A stretch of DNA of 64,000 bases, from positions 682,001 through 746,000 of the forward strand of contig LT598468.1 of the NCBI GenBank assembly GCA_900074745.1, given 5' to 3'. Source of the DNA: Lachancea mirantina. Its lineage: Eukaryota; Ascomycota; Saccharomycetes; Saccharomycetales; Saccharomycetaceae. A program made the position numbers and the translations under genes. Positions 49,924-61,025 of this stretch are shown in pieces; position 1 is the stretch's first letter, and each line of letters opens with the position of its first letter. The notes under the pieces were generated by a model, which saw only the letters and a program-made list of their open reading frames with translations, was not told the origin of the DNA and made no database searches.

Positions 49924-52900
49924 ATGAAACCGAAGCCCAAAAATCTGAGAGAGCTCCTTGTGTCTCTTCCAGAATTGGCCCAATTTCAATTCCATGACGG
50001 GGTTCGATACTTTCTGTGGAAGATCCTGTCGAAATGTTTAGAGAATGGGCCCCAAGGTACACAATGGCAAGATGAAATCGCGGTTTTCGAGTCTAGCGCG
50101 TGGATCAACGGTTCTTATAACTATATTAGTCTTCCCGAAGGTTGGCGCGACGCCTTTTTCAAGAGCTACCTCTCAAGCGATCACTTGAGTGCACATGAGG
50201 GTTCTGCATGTAGCAAACAATGCTATCTCACTGAGACCGTGTACCATTGCTTCGACTGCACGAAGAACCCGCTTTACGAAATCTGTGAGTCCTGTTTCGA
50301 TAAGCAAAACCACGTTGGACATCGCTACACGGCGAAAGCCGTTACACGACCCGAGGGTCGCGTTTGCCATTGTGGAGACCCAAGCGGATTCAAGTCCCTC
50401 GATGCAGCTTTCAAATGCAAGCATAGCAATCGGGCCGGTTCTACCGCCCCCACAACTCACAAAGAGTCCATGACGGAGACTTTTTCCCATGTGCTCGACT
50501 ACTTGATCGATTCTCTGGTATATTTCAAGGAAACCAGTGAGGATCCATCTGGCGGTTTTGCGTTTGGAGGTGATGATTTGGTGACAAGCGGAGACACATT
50601 GATTCAACTTTATGAGAGCGACTGCGGTATGCATGCAAAGGACCTCGTGTCGAAGATTTCCACCATTTTACACAGGCCCTCCGAGTACGGTGTAATGATG
50701 GCTTCACAATTACAACAAGGCGCTCCATTTGTGATATTATCATCGTCACCAGATGCGGAGAGACTACGACTAGTGCAGAAAGAGTTCAAAGACGAAAACG
50801 TAATAGTGTGGTTGAAATCAGAGCGGGACGTCTTCCGAGAACATATGGTCGATGAACTTGTAAGCTGGCTCTTCAAGATCTGTTTGTACTGCTCTTCTCT
50901 CTCGACAAAGGCTTCACTACGCCTTGCCATTTCCGATGCTTGGCGTTCAGGACTACTATCAACAAAACATACTCCTGGTATTTGGAGTCGTTTCATGGTA
51001 AAATTGCCTCTGTTGGGAGGATTTGTGGTGCCCTATGAACAACGCGACACATTCCCCTGGTGTCAACCTTGGAACTTTCCTCGCGAGAACGATCTCAGTC
51101 ACGATCCTTACGTCAAAGCGATTATGCGAGACTACGATCGCCGTCTTAGCGAAACTTGTTCGCCAAACTTGGTCTCGAGATTTGATGGGTTGCACGGATC
51201 TCGTTTTCAATATCTCCTGAATGGCGGCACTCATGGCATAAGCATCAAATCCAAATTCTGCATGCTAAAAGTTTTTGGCACCGTTTTTACCATTATAGAC
51301 GATTCAAGGTCTTGCTTAGCGGCTCAATACCTTGATCTCTACCCAACCTTACTTCACAGCACGGTTGCTTCTGACCCTTCAGGTTATAACGTATCGTTGC
51401 TGAGCATGATGTCACAATACACATTTCAAAACCCCCGTATAGCAAACCTCGTTATAGAGTCCGGCTTTATCGAGCGCGTCATAAGATTTGCATTCACACT
51501 TCTGTCTTTCACACCAGAAGAACTAAGAGAATGTTCTCCAGTACCCCTTTATCACGATTTGAAGTTACCAAGTGAAACTATAAAGAACAAGCGGACTGTG
51601 ATCTGCTTCAAAGACATTAATCTGGTAATGTCAACAAATACTATCCCCCAAAAGCTGCTCACAAGGGAATCAATTGTATCCGTGTTTTTGGACACATTTT
51701 CTGCTTTCAGCAATTGTTTGGTTTTAAAAAGAGAAAGCACAGAGCATGTGGAATTTGAAAGCTACGATTTTTCCTCTTTTTTCTTCTTCTTCTCCTCGAT
51801 TTTGGTTATGATCGATGGTTTCACGAGGAACATATGTCTCGTCGAGGACTGCGAGACACGGCGAAGAATTGCTTCCCATTTTTTGAAGATTTCAATGTAT
51901 CGAGAGTTTGAGTTGCTGCGGCAAAAAATTAATGCTGGGCGAAAGAGCACCTTTATGGAACAGCCAGTATCTTGCAAGCTACCTCTACGTTCAATTCAAC
52001 TCGATGGCTCGTCCACTTTGATGATAGACTTTAACGTTGGAGTGGATCACCAAAATTTTTTCAATCCCATGCTATATTTCTTTAAGTTCATGGTACAATG
52101 GAGTCAGTGTGGCAGGTACGAATCCTTGCCCTATAATTTTCACGAAAGTTTCAACTTCAGAGATATATTTGAGGACGGAACGCAAGTTCTACTGTTGTGT
52201 GACTCGGCACTGCGAACTTTAGTGCTCACTTCACAAATATCGGTTGGCTATTGGGTCAGAAATGGCGCGCCTATTCAGCATCAATTAAGAATGTACACAA
52301 AGTACAGCATGAGAGAATTCACATTTTTCAGCGACATTTATATGGTCCAATTTGCAATGTGCATGGCAGAACCGCAAGCATTCATGGCAACTTTTTTTTC
52401 TAGATGGAAACTGAATGATTGGATAGAAGCTGGAAAGAGCGGCGAATACGACGATGATGATGTGGCCGCAGCGATGGTGGATCAATGTCTGTTGACTCTG
52501 ATTCAACTGCTTACTGACACCAGAGCTCTGAGCATGAAGTCCTCTATCGAAGGCTTCGAAAAAACGATGAAGATGGAAATCATTCATGCCCTATGTTTCA
52601 AAAATGCATCTTACGGCCAAATCATTAATACAATACCCGACCATGTGACTAAAAACCCGGCATTTGATCTCTACCTAAAAGAGCTGGCTTCTTTTATACC
52701 CCCGTCTGGCTTGATGGACACGGGCGTCTATTCCCTCAAAGAAGTTTACCTGTCGTCTGTGGATCCCTTTTTTATTGGCTTTTCTGCCTCACGGAGATTT
52801 GAGGCGGAAAAGCTAGTTAGAACCCACATGGCTTCAAAACAGTCCATTCCATACAAGTGCACGTATATTGAAGCCAAAAATGTTTTGAGTGATCTCAAGT

Positions 52901-55314
52901 CAACTCCTTATAAAATGCTCTATCAAATTTCCGGCACGAGAATTTTTGGTCTTTTCCTCAAGGCAACCATGAACCACATTAACAAGCGCTTTTCAGATTC
53001 GTTACTCAGTAAGACAGTTCACTTGATACACCTTTGTGTGTTGAACAACCCCCTTCAGTTTTGGGAAGTGCTATGTGCAAATCTTCAAAAATTAACCAAT
53101 GAGTCGCACGATCATCGTTCTATCGGTTCAATGCTTTATCTTTTCTTATCGAAAAGTGAGTTTGCGAACGAACATGGAAAAATTAGGGAAATTTTCTGCT
53201 GTTTGCGTCGTGCAATTCCTTCACCAAAACTCGAAGAGACGCTTGCCAACCAAATTGAAGGATTTAGCACAAGCCTCATATTCGACTCGCAACCCAATGG
53301 GGTAACACAGGATGAGGAATTCGAGAAAAAGAGAAGTCTGGCTCGTGCCAGAAGAGAGAAACTTATGAACAAAATTGCCAAGCAACAAAAGAGATTTATG
53401 GCCAACAACGAGATTCCCTTCTCGAGGGTTTTCACCGACTGTGGAACATCTAGGGAAAGTGATGGGTGGAAATATCCCGAAGCGTCATGTGTGTTTTGCA
53501 AAATGCCGCATGACCAGGACACTTTTGTCTTTTTCGCTTACTTCGAGAGAAACATTTGTGATGAATTTTGGAAATATGAGGACGTTTTAGATGTTTTCAA
53601 AAGTCATAATGTAGATTTTAACGATTCGGCCAACCACCAGTTAATGACACAGCAGCAGCCTGTTTTAAGAGCATGCGGGCATGGCTCTCACCTAGGTTGC
53701 CTCAACGATCACATGCACTCAACGCGTGCAGTTCACAGTCATATCACAAAAAACATTCCCTCTAGTTTAGGGTTTTCTCTCACTTTTTGTCCATTATGTT
53801 CTTCTCTGACTAACTCTTTCCTTCCGCGACTACAAGATGTGAATTGTAGATCCAAAGAGGATTTCTTCCAGAATACTGAAATTGGCGGTCGTTGTTCTCC
53901 TAAAGATGCTCACATTATCATCGCCCTGAAGGCGGTCACTATCTTACGCAAATTACTGGAAGATCAGGCTTGTCCCCCGCAACATCCGATCGATGTCATA
54001 TCCACCTTATTGTCCAGCACGGTATGCAATGCCGAACTATCATCGCGGCTGCAAGGAAAGAGGCGTAGTCGACAGGGATGTACAAAGAGTAACATAAGCA
54101 ATCAAAGTTTACTAACTTTACGTCTCTTAAGTGAACTTAAGAGGTTTATTGTTGAAAACTTGAGTGAATTCAACCTTGGCGTCGTTGGTCCGATTAAAAC
54201 TTATCCTTACAACATAAGAGATTGGGAAGTGTACATTGAAAGTCGCCAAGATGGCAACTTATTAGAAATAGCCAATAGCTTAGTGGGCGCCTCCAAATTA
54301 GATCAAGATTTTGACATGAAGCTCGGCTTACGAAATTTGTTGAAAAAGTATCTTCATCAAGACTTTTTGAGGCTTGCTCTTTTACTGGAAAAAAACAATT
54401 CTTATGAGCCAAGTGAGAGGGCCATTTTCAATGAAGATTACATTTCGAATGAAGCCCTTATTCTTGAGTCTCCGAGCTTGTTGATGGTAATTACGCTTGC
54501 GTACCGTAACATGATATCTGAAAGGCGTATGGGTGAACTAATTGACTTAAAGTCATGGGCCAAGTTCTGCTACGGGTATCTGGTTGAATCTCTCACTGTA
54601 TTCATGCGCCGGCTGTACTTTCTAGTGCATGCGGATTACGCCCTTAACTTCGAAAGGTCGAAGACTGCCGACAACGAGCTTGTTTCACTATTGGAGCTCT
54701 TCTGTCAGCCTTCACTCGATGAGCTGTTATATGAGTTTTCATCCTGCGACCTCGAAATTATCAAATCGCTCGTCTGCAAACAGACCAGCGATGGAATTGA
54801 GAGCCGTTTTGTGAAAACTGCCAAAAGCCTGCAGTTCCGTTACACAGGGTATGGTGGGTTCGCTAGATTCCCACAACAACTCTCTGATCTGCATTCGAGC
54901 GAGGAAGATCATATAAACTTCCGCGCCCGGAAGGAAGAATTGGCGCTTTGTCTTTTCTGTGGTGCCGAGGTCATTGTTCAGAGAGGCGTTCCAATGCAGA
55001 ACTTTTCGTTAGGAGAATGCACTGATCATCTTTTTAACGGGTGTAGTGTAAGCTCAACTTACGGCTGTTTTTTGTTAGTAAGAAGCAACACCATTTACTT
55101 GTCTTATGGAAAGAGGGGAACTTTTTATCAGGCTCCATACCTGAATGAACATGGTGAAACAGACGAAGAATACAGGAATGGCACTCCAGTTTTTCTAAGC
55201 AAAGAACGCTACGAAAGTCTTATCCGTGATGTCGTGCTGGGGAATATGGTCCCACATCTTGTGTTCAGACTCACCGATAATATCACCGATCTGGGAGGTT
55301 GGGAAAGTATGTGA
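49924..55314 (+). CDS. UBR2: Ubr1-related E3 ubiquitin ligase Ubr2
   Basis: The 1796-residue protein (1872 in S. cerevisiae) shares the Ubr1 layout. A divergent UBR box at about 95-165 reads HEGSACSKQCYL and VCHCGDPSGFK. A RING with CVFCKMPHDQD, CGHGSHLGCL and FCPLCSS lies near 1195-1300, and the C-terminal cap has LCLFCGAEV. Conserved GYWVRNG occurs in both paralogues. Ubr2 works with Mub1 and Rad6 to ubiquitylate the proteasome transcription factor Rpn4, and is not known to bind N-degrons. The ATG at 49924 is the first in the frame. In S. cerevisiae UBR2 is YLR024C on another chromosome; here it is next to UBR1. Confidence 0.95.
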   Translation: MKPKPKNLRELLVSLPELAQFQFHDGVRYFLWKILSKCLENGPQGTQWQDEIAVFESSAWINGSYNYISLPEGWRDAFFKSYLSSDHLSAHEGSACSKQCYLTETVYHCFDCTKNPLYEICESCFDKQNHVGHRYTAKAVTRPEGRVCHCGDPSGFKSLDAAFKCKHSNRAGSTAPTTHKESMTETFSHVLDYLIDSLVYFKETSEDPSGGFAFGGDDLVTSGDTLIQLYESDCGMHAKDLVSKISTILHRPSEYGVMMASQLQQGAPFVILSSSPDAERLRLVQKEFKDENVIVWLKSERDVFREHMVDELVSWLFKICLYCSSLSTKASLRLAISDAWRSGLLSTKHTPGIWSRFMVKLPLLGGFVVPYEQRDTFPWCQPWNFPRENDLSHDPYVKAIMRDYDRRLSETCSPNLVSRFDGLHGSRFQYLLNGGTHGISIKSKFCMLKVFGTVFTIIDDSRSCLAAQYLDLYPTLLHSTVASDPSGYNVSLLSMMSQYTFQNPRIANLVIESGFIERVIRFAFTLLSFTPEELRECSPVPLYHDLKLPSETIKNKRTVICFKDINLVMSTNTIPQKLLTRESIVSVFLDTFSAFSNCLVLKRESTEHVEFESYDFSSFFFFFSSILVMIDGFTRNICLVEDCETRRRIASHFLKISMYREFELLRQKINAGRKSTFMEQPVSCKLPLRSIQLDGSSTLMIDFNVGVDHQNFFNPMLYFFKFMVQWSQCGRYESLPYNFHESFNFRDIFEDGTQVLLLCDSALRTLVLTSQISVGYWVRNGAPIQHQLRMYTKYSMREFTFFSDIYMVQFAMCMAEPQAFMATFFSRWKLNDWIEAGKSGEYDDDDVAAAMVDQCLLTLIQLLTDTRALSMKSSIEGFEKTMKMEIIHALCFKNASYGQIINTIPDHVTKNPAFDLYLKELASFIPPSGLMDTGVYSLKEVYLSSVDPFFIGFSASRRFEAEKLVRTHMASKQSIPYKCTYIEAKNVLSDLKSTPYKMLYQISGTRIFGLFLKATMNHINKRFSDSLLSKTVHLIHLCVLNNPLQFWEVLCANLQKLTNESHDHRSIGSMLYLFLSKSEFANEHGKIREIFCCLRRAIPSPKLEETLANQIEGFSTSLIFDSQPNGVTQDEEFEKKRSLARARREKLMNKIAKQQKRFMANNEIPFSRVFTDCGTSRESDGWKYPEASCVFCKMPHDQDTFVFFAYFERNICDEFWKYEDVLDVFKSHNVDFNDSANHQLMTQQQPVLRACGHGSHLGCLNDHMHSTRAVHSHITKNIPSSLGFSLTFCPLCSSLTNSFLPRLQDVNCRSKEDFFQNTEIGGRCSPKDAHIIIALKAVTILRKLLEDQACPPQHPIDVISTLLSSTVCNAELSSRLQGKRRSRQGCTKSNISNQSLLTLRLLSELKRFIVENLSEFNLGVVGPIKTYPYNIRDWEVYIESRQDGNLLEIANSLVGASKLDQDFDMKLGLRNLLKKYLHQDFLRLALLLEKNNSYEPSERAIFNEDYISNEALILESPSLLMVITLAYRNMISERRMGELIDLKSWAKFCYGYLVESLTVFMRRLYFLVHADYALNFERSKTADNELVSLLELFCQPSLDELLYEFSSCDLEIIKSLVCKQTSDGIESRFVKTAKSLQFRYTGYGGFARFPQQLSDLHSSEEDHINFRARKEELALCLFCGAEVIVQRGVPMQNFSLGECTDHLFNGCSVSSTYGCFLLVRSNTIYLSYGKRGTFYQAPYLNEHGETDEEYRNGTPVFLSKERYESLIRDVVLGNMVPHLVFRLTDNITDLGGWESM

Positions 55315-55392
55315 GTGGTACCATAAAGATTTGAATAAGAGCATTTAGCAAATGGCAAATAATATCCATATTCACTACAATTATTTATCGAT

Positions 55393-56601
55393 TTATTCTA
55401 GCTTTACATCATCAACCTTTTGCACAACGGCATCTACTTTGGCGTCGGTTGCCGCTTGAGCACCAGGATACCGATTTCCCTTGTTCTTCGGCTTCTTCTG
55501 CTTCTTCTTCTGCACTTCTGTGACCACGGGGTAACCCTTGGCTTGCGCTTCTTGAAACTCCGGGTTCTTGGAGAACTCTTCTCTGACTGGAGCCAACAGT
55601 TCATTAATGATATCGCTGACACCAATCTTTAAATCAGGAGGAGCCAATTTCTCAGCTTTGAAATCTTCCTTGAGTTGCTCGAGGGAGCTGTAAACGATGG
55701 GGCCACCAAACTTCTCGGGACGATCAATTGGGAACGTGAAGTGGTTGGCACCGTGCTTCAATTCCTGAATAGGAGCAACAACGTATTCAATAAACGCAAT
55801 GAGACCATTGTCCTCAATAACACCCGGAGCACAGTAAGCACTATTAATCTTTTTCTTGACAACTTTAGGTTCTTCGAGGATGTCGATTTTAGAGTTTGGA
55901 TCAGAAGCTGACATTTTGCCGCCTTGCGCCAGACCTGGAACCATTGGGTTCATCAAATGCGCCCTTTTCTTGTAACCCAAACTTGGAAGGTTTTCCTCTG
56001 CAAGCACAAAAATCTTTCTTTGGTCCACACCACCAAATTGGGCATCGACGTCGAGATGCTCTTCGTCTAGAGCTTGCATGAGCGGGTAAATTAGCCCACT
56101 GAGAAGAGGGTTGGCCACTTGCTTAACAACGTCGGCGCCAGCTCTCTTGGCGTCGTTTTGCGAAACAACGTTAGAAAGTTTGAAAATGTCCATGGTGTAT
56201 TTCGCACTTAGTTGATAGGAACTACCTACTACGAAGATAAGCTTGTCGATAGGCACATTCATACTTTTCAACAAAGCTTTGATAACAAATTCGTAGTACT
56301 TGGCTCTGTATTGCACCACTTCTAGCGGCGCTTTCATGTTGTCGAGAAAGGCGTGCAAATCCGCAAGCAAAACTTTAATTTCACAACCGGCACGCAAGAA
56401 ATGTGCCAATTTGGTCATTGGAACGAAGTAACCACAGTGAGGACGTCCCGTTGGAGCAGTGCCCCAGTACAACCTCAGGGGTCTCTTTTGAACCTCCAGA
56501 ACGTCTTTGATGATTTGCGCATTCAAAACTTCCTGTAAGTTCTTTGTGATAAGCGCATACGCTTCACTGGGATCCACCGGCGTTGATGAAACTCGAGACA
56601 T
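55393..56601 (-). CDS. TYS1: Cytoplasmic tyrosyl-tRNA synthetase
   Basis: The 402-residue enzyme (394 in S. cerevisiae) is a class I synthetase. The HIGH-type motif is in TAPTGRPHCGYFVP near 50-62. Tyrosine-binding residues lie in VLLADLHAFLDN and QLSAKYTMD. The KMSKS-type motif reads KMSASDPNS near 225. A Lys-rich C-terminal stretch (QKKKQKKPKNKGNR) probably helps tRNA binding. It charges cytosolic tRNA-Tyr. The ATG at 56601 gives the family length. TYS1 next to TFG1 in divergent orientation and followed by HGH1 repeats YGR185C-YGR187C. Confidence 0.98.
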   Translation of the reverse strand: MSRVSSTPVDPSEAYALITKNLQEVLNAQIIKDVLEVQKRPLRLYWGTAPTGRPHCGYFVPMTKLAHFLRAGCEIKVLLADLHAFLDNMKAPLEVVQYRAKYYEFVIKALLKSMNVPIDKLIFVVGSSYQLSAKYTMDIFKLSNVVSQNDAKRAGADVVKQVANPLLSGLIYPLMQALDEEHLDVDAQFGGVDQRKIFVLAEENLPSLGYKKRAHLMNPMVPGLAQGGKMSASDPNSKIDILEEPKVVKKKINSAYCAPGVIEDNGLIAFIEYVVAPIQELKHGANHFTFPIDRPEKFGGPIVYSSLEQLKEDFKAEKLAPPDLKIGVSDIINELLAPVREEFSKNPEFQEAQAKGYPVVTEVQKKKQKKPKNKGNRYPGAQAATDAKVDAVVQKVDDVKLE

Positions 56602-57479
56602 GGCCTTTTGAATAAAGGCTTCTGCTATTGAGTATTGAAGAATTAAACTTCTGAATAGTTTGACTCATAAAATTTTCTTAGTACAATGAAACTCGCCTAA
56701 ATTCTGATCACGTGACCGGAGATATAGACGACACCGATTGGAAGTTCGCGCATTTCAACGCCTTTTTGACTTGATCTGGCTCGTTCGGCTAAAGGAATGA
56801 GATTTTGAAATAGCTTTGCGGGGCTTTTCAAACGACTTCTCATAATTTTTGATAAGGGTGCTTGAAGGGGCTAAAACGACACAAAAAAGCATCGGAGCAA
56901 CGTATCTTGAAGGATCGGGACGCTAAATATGGATTGTAGTGTCTCTAATTGCATTCAGGCTTCTTCAAAAGCGTTTGGAGCTCCTCCACCGCGATCAAAG
57001 GTCGGAGTTTTTTCCATCACTAAGGCCCGCAAACCCGCTTCGCGCAAGGCCACCGACTAGTGACATTACCGGATATCCAAAAAAAAGTTCAGGCACCCTT
57101 CGGAAGATTTCACGTCTCTGGTTTACCATCATCCCACAATTCACATACCCTTCCACTAACTCCACCACCAGTAAAGCCATGCCCTCCGTTCTTCGGCGAA
57201 ATCGACTCTACACATCATCAAATTTCCAACAAACTGCAAATAGACTCCTGGAAGTGTCCATATTAACGGCTCTTACTGTCCTGTATACTTGTTAAATTGA
57301 CAAGAAGGGGCCAAATTAGACGCTAATAATCAAGAAATTTTATAGTTTTAACGATTGCGTACACAATGATAGTAAGTGATGATGGCGATGGCAAATTAAA
57401 GAACTAAGCAAGTTTAAAGATTGGAACCTTGGTGACAAAACTAGACCTAAAAGAGGGCTCGAAATTGAGTAATCTGAAC
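56602..57479. other. TYS1-TFG1 divergent promoter region
   Basis: The 878-base gap carries TCACGTGA at 56708-56715, about 107 bases before the TYS1 start. A 38-codon ATG frame at 57179-57295 ends with a hydrophobic stretch, but I cannot support it as a gene. The TFG1 frame is open from 57429 without ATG before 57480. Confidence 0.45.
56708..56715. promoter_or_regulatory. TCACGTGA palindrome upstream of TYS1
   Basis: This perfect E-box palindrome stands about 107 bases before the TYS1 start codon on the minus strand, a normal promoter distance. Confidence 0.6.
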
Positions 57480-59474
57480 ATGTCGAATCCCTTAAAGCCT
57501 TCGGGAGGAGGAGCTTCACCTTTTATCAAGCGAGAGCAGCTTCGAAGGGACTTCCTGCGGTCGAGAATGAAGAAGTCTAGCACTCCGAAACCGTTTGTTA
57601 AAAGAGAGGATCCAGACGTTGTAGATGCGAACTTGGGGCGTGTTCTACATGATGGGGGGCTTGTGGGCGATGATATGGGTGTTAGAGTTAAGGGAGAGCA
57701 CAGTAATGATTACAACGAGTTTCCTCTGAGAGCTGCAACGAGTAAAACTCTTGATAATGTGAGAACGCATATTTTGAAGTTTCAAAGCAAGAAAAAGATC
57801 AATCCGGTCGAAGATTTCCATTTGCCTATCCGGCTGCACCGTAAAGATACGCGAAACTTGCAATTCCAATTGACACGGGCCGAAATCGTACAGAGACAGA
57901 AAGAAATTGCAGAATTTCGGGCGCGAGAGATGGGTAATACTGAAGATGGGAAGCCCAATGAAAGTATGAATGCGACGCCGAGTGGCGCTGTGGTAACGGT
58001 ATCAGACGCGTCTCCGACTCCTGGTCCAGCCTCTGCCTCAGAAACACAGGTCAAGAGTGAAGACACGGGCACAGTCACTACGGAAGGCACACGCGCAGTC
58101 AAGACTGAAGACGCAGTCACTGTCAAGGTAGAGGATAAACCACTGTCTACGAAATTGGAAGAGGCAGGGCCCTCTGCTGACCCAACGAAAGTTGGCCTTG
58201 TGACGTACGATGGTAAGGAAAAACCAATGGAGGTCGAGCAAGGGAAAGATGAGGTTCTCGCAGAAGTAGCACCAGACGGCGGCGGACGGTTCAGGAGACA
58301 GAATTCAAAGCGGAAAACTCGTCAATTGAAACTTTTGGACGAAAACGCTAAACGGCTTAGGTTTGAAGAGTTTTATCCCTGGGTCATGGAAGATTACGAT
58401 GGGCTCAACACTTGGGTTGGGTCGTACGAAGCTGGCAATTCAGATTCGTATGTGCTCTTGAGTGTTGAAAACGATGGGTCCTTTACTATGATTCCGGCCG
58501 ATAAAGTTTACAAGTTTACAGCAAGAAACAAATATGCTACATTAACGATTGATGAGGCTGAAAAGCGCATGGAGAAAAATGGGAAAGGTATACCGCGTTG
58601 GTTAATGAAACACTTGGATGATATCGGAACTACCACCACTCGGTACGACAGAACCAAGAGAAGACTGAGAGCAGTAGATGCTAGGCACGGAGACGAAGAA
58701 GATCGGGCAGACAATTCAGAAGTCGAACTCGACTTTGATGAAGAATTTGCCGACGATGAAGAGGCTCCGATTATAGATGGTGATGAAAAGGAAAATCGAG
58801 AATCAGAGCAACGTATCAAGAAGGAAATGTTGCAAGCAAATGCAATGGGTCTCCGCGATGAGACTGAGATAGATGATGAAGAATTGTTAGGGGAAAAGAA
58901 AATTGATAACGAGGGTGAGAGAGTTATGAAAGCATTACAGAAATCTGATATGGCAGCACTTTACGAATCTGATGACGAGTCGAAGCTCAACCCATATCTT
59001 TCTGAATCGGAAAATGAGAACAACGAAGAGAACGCCGTCAAGAAAGAAGAGGACGACGACGAAAAGAACAGCAGAAAATCTTCTCCCACAAAGAGATCAA
59101 GGGAGTCGTCGTCTACTCCTCAAATCCATGTGAGAAGTATTAAGGATTGCGTTATTGTCTTGAAAGCAGACAAAAAAATCTTGGGCAAATATCCACCTGG
59201 AAACTGGAATCCAGGTGCGCAGCGTCCCAAGTCAGAAGAACCGCAAAAATTGCCTAAGAACTCTGCTCCAGGTGAAGAACAAGGTGAGGATCCTGCTCTT
59301 TTGACAGAACAGGATATCGTAGAGGCAGTACAGGGAAACAAGATGACTTTGAAACAATTGATTAGGGACTTGAAGTCTAAAGTGGCCCTGCATCCCTCCA
59401 ATAAGGATAGAATGAAGCTGTACGTCAGAAAGCTTCTCAAGTTGAACAACGGTTACCTCGAGCTGAACAAATAA
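57480..59474 (+). CDS. TFG1: TFIIF largest subunit Tfg1 (RAP74 homologue)
   Basis: The 664-residue protein (735 in S. cerevisiae) has the conserved core NMRTHLLKFQSKKKINP-type (here NVRTHILKFQSKKKINPVEDFHLP) near 95-115, then RLHRKDTRNLQFQLTRAEIVQRQKE. The second half of the dimerisation domain, LRFEEFYPWVMEDYDGLNTWVGSYEAGNSD, lies near 300-330. A low-complexity insert with VKTEDAVTVKVEDK-like repeats splits the two halves. The acidic middle and the C-terminal winged helix (about 600-664) follow. TFIIF stabilises Pol II in the preinitiation complex. The first ATG in frame is 57480. Confidence 0.96.
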   Translation: MSNPLKPSGGGASPFIKREQLRRDFLRSRMKKSSTPKPFVKREDPDVVDANLGRVLHDGGLVGDDMGVRVKGEHSNDYNEFPLRAATSKTLDNVRTHILKFQSKKKINPVEDFHLPIRLHRKDTRNLQFQLTRAEIVQRQKEIAEFRAREMGNTEDGKPNESMNATPSGAVVTVSDASPTPGPASASETQVKSEDTGTVTTEGTRAVKTEDAVTVKVEDKPLSTKLEEAGPSADPTKVGLVTYDGKEKPMEVEQGKDEVLAEVAPDGGGRFRRQNSKRKTRQLKLLDENAKRLRFEEFYPWVMEDYDGLNTWVGSYEAGNSDSYVLLSVENDGSFTMIPADKVYKFTARNKYATLTIDEAEKRMEKNGKGIPRWLMKHLDDIGTTTTRYDRTKRRLRAVDARHGDEEDRADNSEVELDFDEEFADDEEAPIIDGDEKENRESEQRIKKEMLQANAMGLRDETEIDDEELLGEKKIDNEGERVMKALQKSDMAALYESDDESKLNPYLSESENENNEENAVKKEEDDDEKNSRKSSPTKRSRESSSTPQIHVRSIKDCVIVLKADKKILGKYPPGNWNPGAQRPKSEEPQKLPKNSAPGEEQGEDPALLTEQDIVEAVQGNKMTLKQLIRDLKSKVALHPSNKDRMKLYVRKLLKLNNGYLELNK

Positions 59475-59582
59475 AGGCGAGGAATTGCACCAAACATCAA
59501 GTTTTTAAGAAAAAAAACAAACTCCAATGGTTTTATTTACGATCTATAATTTACGTGCCAGGATTTCATGCCCAAATATTTC

Positions 59583-60743
59583 TTAGATTACTTCCACGAT
59601 GCCATTTTCATCATCGTCGTCGTCGTCTTCGTTACTAACGTTTTGTTCAGCGGTGTCATCTTCGTTTTCAGCATTCCTGGAAGGCAATTCTTCGACCTCA
59701 GTAGTACCAATCTCGCCTCTCATCAACATGTTAACAATACGATAGCAAACATCAGTGATATCCTCGTTCTCAATATTTTTTTCCAACGATCTGATCAACG
59801 GGTACACGGATTTCTCTCTCAAATATTCTCTGCTCGATCTTGTTGTGCACAGCAGTAGAATACTCTCTAGATGAACACATATAATTTCTGGGTTGGGGTC
59901 TCTCTGTTTGTCCTCTGGTAGCAATTGTAATTCCGCTGGCAAGTTGAACAATTCATCGTCATCTAAGTCCGAGTCCTTAGAACAGACGATGGGCAACAAA
60001 ATGTAAGGCAACAGGTTAACGTCTTCGTTTGTCAATAGCGCGTCGTGAAGTTCAGCGTCAAACAGGGAGTTTTTGATGGTTGATGCCACACCTTCCCTTC
60101 TGGTCTTATTGTCGTATTTCTCTGTAAACACCAACAGCTTCGAAATGGGCACGACACCGTCATAGTCCTGTCTGTGGACGAAATACTCGCGACCTCTCTT
60201 GAACCGCGAGATGTCGGCAAAGAAATATGCCAAATAGTCAAAATTGGCGAATGTGTTAAGTTTCCGGTCGTACCCTTTCACAAAACAGTCCATAAGACAG
60301 TCCATTACCATCTGACTGTTGAAAACCGATTGGTCCAGAGCAATACCGTCTTCTGGGCTTTTCTTAAAGTCAAAAACTTTGGTAATGATGTCTTCCTTCG
60401 CGAGATTCGAGAGTAAAATGCACATAATATCCGCACTGCTGTTTTGTAGATCGCAGATTTTCCAAGTGAGATATCTCACATATTCGATGTCCTCAGCGAT
60501 CAGCTTTCTTACTTCAAGGTCATCGCACAAATTGGCCAAAATTGTCGTCGCCTGTTGCACTATGACCTTAGAAGCTTCTTTCGACAGGTTTTTAAGGTCT
60601 TCAATGGGTTTGAAACCATTGAATTTGAAGACAGAAGCACTGGCTCCGGTACTAAAACCAACGAGATTGTCCAATGCTATCTGTCTCACCGCCGGTTGTG
60701 GCGAGTGCAGGAAAGATACTAATTCTTCTAGTTGAGAAACCAT
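59583..60743 (-). CDS. HGH1: Hgh1, eEF2 folding co-chaperone
   Basis: The 386-residue protein (394 in S. cerevisiae) is made of armadillo-like helical repeats. It starts [29 protein letters not shown], and has [29 protein letters not shown] in the middle and [20 protein letters not shown] near the end. An acidic tail (EDDTAEQN then DDDDDDE) closes it. Hgh1 recruits Hsp90 and TRiC to folding elongation factor 2 in the cytosol. It converges with TFG1 at a distance of about 108 bases. Confidence 0.96.
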   Translation of the reverse strand: MVSQLEELVSFLHSPQPAVRQIALDNLVGFSTGASASVFKFNGFKPIEDLKNLSKEASKVIVQQATTILANLCDDLEVRKLIAEDIEYVRYLTWKICDLQNSSADIMCILLSNLAKEDIITKVFDFKKSPEDGIALDQSVFNSQMVMDCLMDCFVKGYDRKLNTFANFDYLAYFFADISRFKRGREYFVHRQDYDGVVPISKLLVFTEKYDNKTRREGVASTIKNSLFDAELHDALLTNEDVNLLPYILLPIVCSKDSDLDDDELFNLPAELQLLPEDKQRDPNPEIICVHLESILLLCTTRSSREYLREKSVYPLIRSLEKNIENEDITDVCYRIVNMLMRGEIGTTEVEELPSRNAENEDDTAEQNVSNEDDDDDDENGIVEVI

Positions 60744-61025
60744 CCTCTAAAGCCCTTAAGCCAATAATAAACGTTTCAGAATGATCAGGTTTAAGCGTTG
60801 AAGTAGTTGGCGATGAGCTTGCCAGTGCCAAAATTTTTCAGTTTTCGAATAACCCATCCGCATCCGGAGATTTCGTATGAATTGATTTTCAATCAAGAAC
60901 CCATCATATCAATATGGAAATCACAACTACAGACTGGCTCTAGGTCGAGCATAACACCATCGAATAGACCTTTTAGCTAGCACTTCCGCTTCTTCTTTCC
61001 ACCGAGAGAAACTGTCACTATCCAT

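Noticed and set aside
57179-57295. 38-codon frame with hydrophobic end in the TYS1-TFG1 gap
   Set aside because: It looks like a small tail-anchored protein, but there is no homologue I can name and such frames are common by chance.
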